Below, in pieces: positions 54,640-64,000 of a stretch of DNA of 64,000 bases. The position numbers and the translations under genes were made by a program. Source of the DNA: Cephalotrichum gorgonifer. Taxonomy: Eukaryota; Ascomycota; Sordariomycetes; Microascales; Microascaceae. Location: contig ONZQ02000005.1 of the NCBI GenBank assembly GCA_900312665.1, positions 2,273,077-2,337,076 of the forward strand, in the 5' to 3' direction. The stretch's first letter is position 1; each line of letters begins with the position of its first letter. A model generated the notes under the pieces. The model ran no database searches. It was given only the letters and a program-made list of their open reading frames with translations, and was not told where the DNA came from.

Positions 54640-56675
54640 TTAAGGTTCCGACCCCGAAGTGTTAAGCTGATATGGCCGCCCCGCTGACAAACAACCCATG
54701 AGGTGGCTAGATCCGGCTCCCTCCTGGGTAGAGTTATGGAATGAGGAGATGCTCTTTGAGGAGCCAGACATGGACGGTCTTCAGCCCCAATTAGATTATA
54801 ATGCTGGCCCCTGGTTCGCGTAACACCTTGTTGCCTCCCATCAACTTGGAGTACTATGTGACCTCGGCCTTCCCTAGGAGTTACTACTGGTAGTACACCT
54901 ACAAGTATTCTTGCCAAGCATATATTGAGCCTTCAAGCCTTCGACCCAATGAGCGTACTCCCGTTTCCACATATTTCGATACGATCAGCCACAACCAGCG
55001 GGCCCTGGTGGAGTATTGCATAACTAGCGAGTGGAAGGACGCCAAAGACGGGGGTGGGGAAGATATGTTGATGCCCCGGAATTGTGCATGCATCGTACTC
55101 TAGTTTCAGGGCAAGCTGATCTCTCTTGCATGCAGACCTGAAAGTCTAGACGAATTTCAGCTGAATCGCCACTCTCACTCTCTCCGACCCTTAGCCTTGA
55201 TCACTGGGCCGCATCTTGCTCGCTATCATTCTTGCCACCTGTCACATGTGTGGCCTCAGCAAAGGGCCGAATTGGCTCCTTCAATCCTAACTTACCTGCG
55301 CTGGCAACTGTGGGTGGTGGGGAATTCACATTCCGGTAAATATGGTATCCTCAGAAGATGCATGGGCCTTCAATATTTAGGGCGATAATCGTCCAGAGTG
55401 AGCAAGAAAGCACTAATCCTGCAAGGATCAGCTGTGGGAGTGAATACTTATACTGGGGAGCAGAAAAACCCAGTGCCTGCTGTAGATCCGGGGAGATCAT
55501 CCCTGGGGGTTGGTGCCATCCCTGGCTTCCCATGAGGATCTGTTCCAAGGATCCAGCAAGGCATGGATGTGGCGTTGACGTTCACAGAATCATAATAAAA
55601 ACCCAGCACTAGTCCCCTGTGTAACTATGTGTGTCGATCCGGGGCGGGGCGGGGGAGGTCGGCTCGCCCGGTGGGGCGTGGAGCCATTCTGGAAGTCATG
55701 AAAAATCGCACATCAGTGCCCGTCCAGTCGGGATATGATGGATGTGGCGCGAAGGCTCATGAAATGCTGGGGACAACTTGCGTGCTTGTACTATAGTAAT
55801 GACAGACCCGAGCCGATCGGACCAGGAGAAAAGAACTGGGATATTCAGTCCTCCTTAGCTCGCCCCTGACCTGACCGTATTACCCATCATCGGCTACTTC
55901 CTTGCTGTTTCTTTTGGACTAGAGTGGATCCTTCGATCGACAGAGAATTTCTTCCTTCCCAAGAGCAAATACTAGCAGGGACAGGGTATTTGATGAGAAG
56001 CGATTGATTGGAATAGTCAAGCCCACAGGCAAGTACAAGTCTACTTGTATGTAGGGTACCCCGGAATTCTCGGAATGCTAATTCGTATTTTCCAGAGGCT
56101 TTATAGGGGACGATCGACTCGGCTCGGAGCCCGGAAATGAGGTGGAACCATGGAAAAGTACAAATATTCACCGTACTGGGTACTTGTCTCAGCTTGCAAG
56201 TAATGAGAGTGCTTCGACTATCCCTTCAAAGATGGCTGGCCTTCGACCCCACCTAGGTGCAGATTTACACTAAACTAGTGCGCACTATGCGAGTGGGGAA
56301 CTAGTGGTACCAACTGCTTGATCGAGCCAAGATCTACATCTACCGGACGCTCGGCCATTGGAGGATGGTCGCCAGTCTGACCCCGTGGCCTTGGACTGGC
56401 CTGTCTTTAGCGACCTACGACTATGGATACAAGGGTATTCCCAGCCCACGACAACTCCTTCCGCTCCACTCGGCGCTGATTTTCCCAAACCTGGCCGAAG
56501 ATTAAGGGGACTAGCCTGTGCACCATGATGGTAGCCTTTTGATAAGCGTTGAATTTGACCCTCGTCTCCTCTTTTGTATTATTGTCCTATCGTACTTTTT
56601 TCTTCTGGTATCATAGTAACATTCGTAGGCCAGCGCTTTTTGTTTAGTGTGAATACAATTACCAACCCACTAAAA
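54640..56675. other. 2.0-kb intergenic region
   Basis: No gene, tRNA or repeat supported. Short open frames on both strands match nothing. Confidence 0.5.
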
Positions 56676-58195
56676 TTAGTCGTGGAATCTTAGCCCGGAA
56701 TGCGGGTCCTTTGATTCCTGGGCCTCCATCCTCGAGTCCGAGCTGACGTTGTCCTCGAAGTTCATCTTGACCTGGGTCGTCCTGAGGATACCGTTGTACG
56801 TCATGATCTCCTCCTCGGACCCACTCGGCGAGGCGCTCCGGCACTCGGTGTGCGAGCGAGAGCCGCCCCCGCGCAGGGACTTGAGCGCGATGCCGCCCGT
56901 GGCCGTGACCTGCCTCGTCGTGCCGTTGGCGTAGTCGTTGCCGTAGCTCATCTTGGTCGGCTTGTTGCCGGAGTACTTGTCGGAGATGCCGCCGAAGAGT
57001 TTGGGGAGCATGCTGCGGAACAGGGGACGGAGGGCGGGGCCGGAGGCGGCCACGATGGCGAGGTTGACCTCGACGACGTTCTGCATGACGCCGATGTCGT
57101 GGTAGGGGTCCGCGCCCGGGGCGGCGGGGATGTAGAAGAGCTTGACCATTGAGACTAGGCGGACGATGCCGATGATAGTGACGCTTGAAAGGGGGAGGGT
57201 TAGCAACATGATTGTGATATTGCCGGGATGGTCTACTCACGCGATACCGAGAAGGAAGACCACCATTACGGCCAACTTAGCCGCAGGAGGCATCTTCAAA
57301 CCCAAGAAAATCCAGAAGGGCAGTCCCAGCACGAGGAAGTCCGTAACGATGGTGATTGCCGAGATGGTGATGTGGAACGAGGGCTGCACACACTTGGCGG
57401 TCGCCTTCACCTCCGCGTCCCAGTTGGCCGCGATGGGGAGGCACTGGAGGGCGGCGACGAGGAAGATGGCGACGGCCTGGAGGCCGTTGAAGGTGTTGAG
57501 GGCGTAGATGCTGTACCGGATGTTGCGCTTGTGGGAGCCGAGGCGCAGGAGGAAGACGAGCACCGACGCCTTGACGAGGGCGAGGACGGGGTTGTAGAAG
57601 AGCTGGGCGAGGTAGAACCACCAGAGGCCCGGGGCGGGGTCGAACACGGGTACGTCGACCATGCGCCAGCCGAAGTAGTTGAGTTTGACGTCTGGTGAGG
57701 GCGGGGGAGGCGTTAGAGATGGGGTGTTGTGACGTCCGTGGCGTTTAGGACGCCGGCGATTTCTACGGAATGTGGAGGTGGAGGTGGAGGGGATTTTTGC
57801 TTACACATATAGAAGGGGCCACACATAGCAAGCGCAAACATCTGTTTGGGAGAATCATGTTAGTATGGGAAGAATCTCCTGATCGAACTCGGCTCACGGA
57901 GCGAGTGCGATGAGGCTGCCTCCGCTTCGGACGTACCAGAGCCGCAACCATTAGCCAGTCATCTGTATTACACGGGTCAGCACGCTCTCACTGATTTATG
58001 TATTGTCACAGAAATGAGAGAGATTGGGGGAAAAAGCATACCTAAGCCCCATTGTCTTGTCCTGATCCTCGAATACGCCCTCAGCAACACGACGATCAGC
58101 GACAGTATCGGGAAGAAGAAGTTGATGAAGAGCGCGGCCTGCTGTAGCGACGGCGTCGGGATCTTCGTCACGTCGCCATGTTGCGGACGTGACAT
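56676..58195 (-). CDS. PTH11/SAT4-type seven-helix membrane protein (fungal rhodopsin-like domain)
   Basis: Five exons: 58195-58042, 57962-57937 (26 nt), 57841-57805 (37 nt), 57691-57241, 57183-56676; introns of 79, 95, 113, 57 nt with GTATGC, GTACGT, GTAAGC and GTGAGT donors; 391 residues. The order of landmarks is that of the fungal integral-membrane rhodopsin family: RAYSRIRTRQWGL, DDWLMVAA (split by intron 1), YFGWRMVDVPVFDP, FYNPVLALVKASVLVFLLRLG, CxP in the ATAKCVQPSF region, FLVLGLPFWIFLGLKMP, GIVRLVSMVKL, and ALRPLFRSMLPKLFGG before a long Ser/Thr-rich cytosolic tail. Family members include surface receptors such as Pth11 of Magnaporthe; the signal sensed here is unknown. Confidence 0.92.
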
Positions 58196-61100
58196 GGCTG
58201 CTGGCTATCTTCGACCGAAGCCGTTGAAGATGATCGACGAGGTGGGGACAAAACGGGAGGGAAGAGTGGAAACAAGGAAACGAAGAAGCAAAGACAGAGC
58301 GAAAAGAAGTAAAAGAAAAAGGAACGAAGGACGGGGAAATCAATTAAAGCATTAAGCTTTTTCGAAAGAAGGCTTACGATAAATAAGGGGAGGGGGGAGG
58401 GGGGATTATCAGGCACGATGGGGATTTTGGTGCTAGTCGATCAGGAAAGGCTAATCCTTAATTGGGTATTTCGCAACGAAGATCCTGTAGGAATAGGTGG
58501 GTTTGATAGGAGGAAAAAGGCTGGCAAGGGGAGAAGATGCACCGAACATGGGCCTTGCGCTCGGAGGGTACCGAGACAAGGGGATGAAGAGGGCTTCAAT
58601 TCAGCGTACTAATAACGCTTGACACTCGGGATTGATTACCGCGGAGGATAGTAATACGAGCACGAAATGTAGGGGCCTTGGCAGTTATTCCTCTTACGGG
58701 AACGTTCGTAGGCTTAGGAGGGGGTGGCGCTGGCCTCCAAGTCAAAAAGGTCTTCAAAAGGGGCCGCTAGGGAAGGAGGGAGCGGACCGTCGAGGAGTCT
58801 GAGCAACAAAAAGTAAGAAAGTAGGTGCACGGACTGCGAGTAAATGTCTAATAACTAGACCGAAGTTCACGGATGACTCCCGACTGGGCGGCTTGCATTC
58901 GCACTACGAAGGCTCCGCAGGGTTTGGGGAGGAAGACGTGCCGAAGAGGAAAGCCGTGACCGAAGCTAAAGCATAAATGGATGAGATGAGATGTTCTGGT
59001 GTTATGGTGGAGCGGGGGAGACTGAGACATTCATTCGGTGGCTGGAAGGTTTTGAAGCGATATGGAGACTCAGGTGACTGAGAGACCCTTGAGTTTCTAT
59101 TCTAGCACAAATATTAAGCTTGGGTTGGCTGGGGTCTTCTGTCATAAGTAAGACCCCTCTGAACAAAGTTATCTGCTTGGGTATATTACGCAATAGGCCA
59201 GCCTGCCCTCTTTGTGCCACTTCCTTTCTTGCTCCTCACCACCTTTGTCGCTTCTCTTCCGTTTCGAATGTCTCATCTCTTTCTCTCTCTCACCCCCCCC
59301 CCCCCCCCCCAACCGACGTACTCGTAGTCACACGAAACACTTGTAAGCATGGGCACAATAGACGGTGTCAAGTATGAATCGAAGGGGGAAAGGGGCAAAG
59401 TGAGCAGGGTGCTTGATTGAACGCATGATTTTCAAACGAGGGAGTCGAAGTCATTTAATGTAGGGGCGGTGGGGGGGAAGTGCCAGCCTCTTTGCGGTGC
59501 GACCCTTCATCGTGGGAATGTAACCTGAAGAGTAGGAGCCGTTGAAGAAATTCCGTGCCCGCGCACTGGGATGGGTCTGGAGGCCGGCAGTTATGTGTTT
59601 GGGATTGCGTTATTACAAATATGACTTTGACACATACAGGAATAGAACCCCAGCGGGACATCGGCGCAGGTACCATTTGCTTGGCACGTTACCCTGGAAC
59701 TAGCTCGGTTAGAGAGCGACTGGGCTTCCCGATAAACAGGATGGTTTCTTCCGCTCACCACTGCCAGGCTGGTTCGTCGTTATCTTTTTCCTCACTTCTT
59801 TTTGCTTCTTTTTCTTCGCCGCAATGTGGGGTTTCTCGGTGTGTGGATACAAGTATGCATCCCTCCACCGTCCACCGTCCACTCCTCCCTAGCAAGTTGG
59901 CGAAATCCCCCAGGCCCGTGTTCGGGTGGACTCGGCGATCCGGAGGGGACCGTAAAGAAGACGGGGGAGGGTGTTGGATCCGATATTCTACCCGATGGGA
60001 AAAGATCGGCAGGTATGTTATGCGTTTTGTTCATCCGTAGCCGAACTCGGTTAGAGATTTGCACCAGGGTGTGTTGACTAATGGCTTGGGTGAGGGCTAG
60101 TTCGAACTAAGTGGGGTTCGTAATGATACAAGCAGCTTTAGAGGGGGGAAAATTCAGTCAAGAATAGGGGTAAGATATTCTTGGAAGGTACCTGTGCGGA
60201 TTGGGTGCCTGCCCAAGTTGTGACTGAGAGTATTACGGCTTCGTTTCGTCGTCGTCGGTGTGGTTGAGAGGGTACCGGCACTACAGGGTAGGAGTCAGAT
60301 AGCCGGCACTTCTGAGCCGCGAGGGCCGGCAGGAGACGGAAGTCGGGAGTACAAGTAGAAGGAGAACAAGGGTAATGGGAGTGGGGCAGCGCCAAGAAAC
60401 TCGCAAAATCCCTGCATCGGAGTAGTTACCCACGTGCAGAAGTAGACTCCGAATTCATAATACTCCTTACACTCGTTTGAATAATAGTACCCAAGTACTC
60501 TGAGTCCCTCCGCCTACTCGTGCTTGGCTTTTGAGGACAGGCTCCAGGCTCCCTCGCCTCCCTCCCTTGTTGCCTGCACTAATAATACCATGCTAACTGC
60601 CTACGAGTAATACTTGCGAGTCTCCCCACTACCCTAACTCTGAATGTACCTACCTTTCTTTGACCCTGCTGAGTCCTCGTACTTGTACCAATCATCGAAT
60701 TTCTCGGCATCGATAGTGTAAATGCCTAGAACTACCAAACCCAGCCAGTGTCAAATTCAAATCCCTCAGCTCCCGGCAGCGCGATCTATCTCAGCCGCAG
60801 CAGCTGTTCACACTAGTGGCGATGCTCGTTGAGTGTTGAGGCACTCGGCAAAGAACTTATCACGAATGGAGAATAAATCCGAATAAGGGAGAGCATTGTT
60901 CCGCTCCTCGGAGAGAAGAGGCTACGTATTCCGCAGCATACATGCAGGGTCTGAGTGCGAGTACAGAGTACAGCATGTCAGTTCATCCTTCAATATAGTA
61001 AATTGAGAGCCCCACATTCTCTGTGGCAAGGGCCCTTGAATGATGCTCGTGCTGCTGAGCGTCCACTCTTACTCGCATACAATTGCTGCTCGAACAAGGG

Positions 61101-61779
61101 TCCTAACAGCAAAGTGGGTGTTTCCAAGTATGGCGAATCCACTCGAATTTCCCCAAGGGCCCCGCCCTCATCCCGGACTGTCCGCGCGCTGGACGGTACC
61201 CACAAGCCGTGCCTTTCCCTTTCCGGCCCGGCTGAGGATACTACTCGTACTGGTATCCTCGTCCAGGAGCCTCAGTCCACTCCACACATCCGAAGTGCCG
61301 ACCTGCCGGACAGACACATTCTCGCGGCAAGTAATGAACCACCCTCGCTCCGCCTCGCCACCGCCACTGATAACAGAAATTGGCCCCACGAGGGGGGCCC
61401 ACGAGAGTCCCACGAGGCGGATCCCGCACAACGTAGTATCTTAGCAACGGCCCCGCGTGGAAGCCATATGGCAAGTGGATTCCAAGTGGGGTGCTTATTG
61501 CGGGGCCGATCGATATTTCGAGGGACAGAGCATTGTGAATGGCCCTCGCGAAAAGGAGAAAGGTCGTACCAGGGTAAGCTGTATATAACGGAGGCACGGC
61601 TCGTAAATTCCCCGAAGATCCTTTCTTTGTTTCTTGAGATTCCTTCCCACCCATCTTCTGTCGTTACACAGAACACAAGGTCACTCACCCGGCCTTACAC
61701 ACTCGTTTATCGTCTACCTTGTTTAATTGTATTTCCTTTTCCAGCCGAGTTTTTGGCAATCCACTCTTTTTTCCGCAAA
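58196..61779. other. 3.6-kb gene-free region
   Basis: No supported gene. Contains a purine-rich stretch (58220-58400), an 18-base C run at 59293-59310 after a CT tract, and a TATATAA box at 61582-61588, about 190 bp before the FAD oxidase ATG. Long plus-strand frame 60955-61779 leads into the oxidase but has no coding character. Confidence 0.5.
59293..59310. repeat. Poly-C run
   Basis: Eighteen C in a row after a TC-rich stretch; length is likely to be polymorphic or error-prone. Confidence 0.8.
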
Positions 61780-63982
61780 ATGGCCTCCCTTGCGCGCACC
61801 TTGTTGCTCGCGGGCGCGCTGCCCCTCGCCAGCCTGGTCTCTGCTCAGACGCTCGTCGTCGATGGTGTCGAGATCCGTAAGTCTATGATGTAGCTGCAAA
61901 GCCAACTGGCAAAAACAGAACGAGTCGGCGAGAGGAAAAAAATCGCGGGGAAATGGAGAGCTGACCGGCCTATTTGGAATTGTAGCTGCGAACGAGAAGA
62001 CCGTTGCCCCCGCCGGCGAGATCATTGACGATCTCGTCCTCCCTGAGGAGTTCCAGCTCACCGATGATGCCCTTGCCAACCTGACCGCCCTCCAGCTCAG
62101 TGAGATCGAGCTCTTTGGGTTCGGCGACGAGTCCAGCGCCAAGCGCGCGGCGTCCGGAGACTGCAAGACCTACCCCGGCGATGCGCTCTGGCCCTCGAAG
62201 CTTGTCTGGAAGGTGTTCAACCTTCTGACTGGCGGCGCTCTCATTGAGACCGTGCCCATCGGTGCCGTCTGCTACAAGACCAGCGGCCACTATGATGCTG
62301 CTGCTTGCGAGAACCTCCTTGCCACCTGGACCGACGGCAAGACGCAGTATGTTTTGCCTCTCCCTTGCGCTCCCCACTGTTGCGAAGAATACTTCGTACC
62401 TGTTTTTTTCTCTTGCGCAATGCGGAATAGGAAGAAAATGAGGAAGAAAAAAGAATCAGGAGAGGGAGAGAAGGAGACTAACGCTCGATATAGCTCGGAC
62501 CACCCCACTTCGGTCATGTCCTCCCTCTACCAGGGCATGACGTGCCTTCCCCAGAAGGCCACCGACGACGGCATCTGCGAGATCGGCGGGTACCCCGTGT
62601 ACACCGTCAAGGCCACCACCGTGTCCCAGATCCAGCTCGCCATCAACTTCGCCCGCACCCTCAACCTTCGTCTCGTTGTGCACAACACCGGCCACGACTT
62701 CCTCGGCAAGTCCACCGGCTACGGTTCCCTCTCCATCTGGACCCACAACCTCAAGACCATCAAGTACATCGAGAAGGTCGTGACCCCCTCGTACACCGGC
62801 AAGGCCTTCAAGATCGGCGCTGGTGTCCAGGTCGGTGAGCTCTACGCCGCGGCCCACAAGCAGGGTCTCACCGCTATCGGTGGTGAGTGCAAGGATGTCG
62901 GTGTCACCGGCGGCTACACCCAGGGCGGTGGTCACTCCCCCCTCTCCGGCGTGCACGGCCTTGGCGCCGACCAGGTCCTCAGCATCGACGTCGTCCTCCC
63001 CAACGGTCGCTTCGTCACCGCCGACGAGAAGCAGAACAAGGATCTCTTCTGGGCTCTCCGCGGTGGTGGCGGTGGCACCTTCGGTGTCGTCACCAGCATG
63101 ACCGTCAAGGCCCACCCCAAGACCAGGTTCGCTGGTGTCACCTGGGCCGCCAGCTTCTCCGCCAACCAGACCGAGCTGTTCTGGCAGGGTGTTGAGGCCT
63201 ACTGGCGCCACTTCCCTGAGTACGCCGCCCTGGGCACCTACGGATACTCCACCATCTTCTCCATGGGTGAGGCCGGCTCCACCTGGACCATGAACCCTTG
63301 GACCGTCCCCGGCTACACTCTCGACCAGTTCAAGGCCATGTCCGCCCCGCTGTTCGCGCAGTGGAAGGCGATGGGCTTCGAGGTCAACCCCACGTACTTC
63401 GAGCACGACAACTTCTACGACACCTGGAGCAACCACTTCCCCACTGAGACCGTCGGCAACTTCAACCTCCACACCGCGTCCCGCCTCTTCCCCGGTAAGA
63501 ACTGGGAGTCCGAGGAGACGTTGAACAACACCATCGCCGCGCTCAAGGCCGTCGGCCAGGCCGGCTCCGCCATCATCCAGTACAACATGAACCCTGCCAA
63601 GCCCGCCGGCACCCCCGACAGCGCAGCCAACCCCGCCTGGAGGGACGCCATCATGTTTGGCATCTTCGGCGGCATGTGGTTCGACGGCATGACCAAGGAG
63701 GAGATCGGCGCGTTCAACAACAAGATCACCCACGAGTGGATGGAGTCCCTGAGGCAGGTCACCCCCGGCGGCGGTGGGTACGGAAACGAGGGCGACGTCA
63801 TGGAGCCCGACTTCGCCCAGGCCTTCTACGGTTCTGGTTACGACCGCCTGCTGAGCATCAAGAACGCCGTCGACCCCTGGAGCACCTTCTGGGCCCCTAC
63901 CGCCGTTGGCAGCGAGGGCTGGTACATCACCGGCCAGGAGACCTGGCTCACCACCCAGACCGGCAAGCTCTGCCGCAAGTAA
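61780..63982 (+). CDS. Secreted FAD-linked oxidase (PCMH/BBE family, bicovalent type)
   Basis: Three exons: 61780-61876, 61986-62346, 62494-63982; introns of 109 nt (GTAAGT...TTGTAG) and 147 nt (GTATGT...GACTAAC...TATAG). Product 648 residues. Signal peptide MASLARTLLLAGALPLASLVSA. The flavin domain shows VVHNTGHDFLGKSTG (His for 8-alpha flavin linkage) and GGECKDVGVTGGYTQGGGHS, where Cys aligns with the 6-S-cysteinyl site of berberine-bridge enzyme and gluco-oligosaccharide oxidase; LFWALRGGGGGTFGVVTSM follows. The C-terminal BBE segment ends ...DPWSTFWAPTAVGSEGWY. These enzymes oxidise sugars, alkaloids or other small molecules with H2O2 release. Codon use is strongly C-biased, implying high expression. 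Confidence 0.95.
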
Positions 63983-64000
63983 GGGTATGGTCCGCCTGTC

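Noticed and set aside
59690..59765. tRNA-like D-arm wording (TAGCTCGGTTAGAGAGCG) followed by possible anticodon region
   Set aside because: No T-arm with GGTTCRANNCC at the right distance and no acceptor stem pairing could be found.
60955..61779. Long plus-strand frame continuous with the FAD oxidase
   Set aside because: Composition is not coding-like, TATA box at 61582 lies inside it, and the signal peptide starts at 61780.
62456..63733. 425-codon minus-strand frame inside the FAD oxidase
   Set aside because: Shadow of the strongly C-ending codon use of the real gene; no domain and Gly/Val/Asp-rich composition.
1..64000. CRISPR arrays, bacterial operons, ribosome binding sites, replication origins
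   Set aside because: Nothing of the kind is seen; all gene structure is eukaryotic with spliceosomal introns.

Overview
The window is nuclear DNA of a filamentous ascomycete (Pezizomycotina, probably a Sordariomycete-like lineage; the rank below subphylum is inference). The evidence is short spliceosomal introns of about 50-130 nt with GTANGT-type donors, CTNAC-like branch sites and YAG acceptors, single-gene transcription units, fungus-specific families (HET, 2EXR, PTH11-type receptors, Zn2Cys6 regulators) and a Fot1/Pot2-type transposon. Exon joins given here were worked out by eye from splice signals and reading frame.

Layout. 1-14.6 kb is an allorecognition-like region. It holds a 5'-truncated HET protein, a CorA-like membrane protein, a serine hydrolase, a HET-ankyrin protein head-to-head with a second HET protein, and a 2EXR protein. 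15.4-21.4 kb holds a very large CCCH/NFX1/RZ zinc-finger helicase. 21.9-30.4 kb holds a methyltransferase, a secreted Cys-rich protein with an internal duplication, an intron-rich gene of unknown function and a secreted glycoside hydrolase. 30.8-33.1 kb is a graveyard: a zinc-cluster exon, a broken CaiB/BaiF CoA-transferase, a fragment of a fungal transcription-factor domain and a frameshifted cupin. 33.1-36.8 kb is a gene desert.

36.8-42.4 kb holds a subtilisin-like protease, a damaged F-box gene, a SAM methyltransferase and a GNAT acetyltransferase. 43.5-52.3 kb is a sugar-use cluster: a sugar transporter divergent from an intracellular GH43, followed by a GH95 fucosidase relic. The GH95 has lost part of its N-terminal half and carries a 1,858-bp TA-flanked transposon with 51-bp perfect inverted repeats. 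52.4-54.6 kb holds an SDR reductase divergent from a bacterial-type Ada metal-binding/AraC protein, with a three-copy 21-bp repeat in the shared promoter. 56.7-58.2 kb holds a PTH11/rhodopsin-like membrane protein. After a 3.6-kb desert the window ends with a secreted bicovalent-type FAD oxidase.

Overall this is accessory-genome territory, rich in recognition, secreted and carbohydrate-active genes, with several decaying genes. The most notable points are the HET island beside the RZ-type helicase, the duplicated Cys-rich secreted protein, the transposon-interrupted GH95, and the stand-alone Ada/AraC gene.
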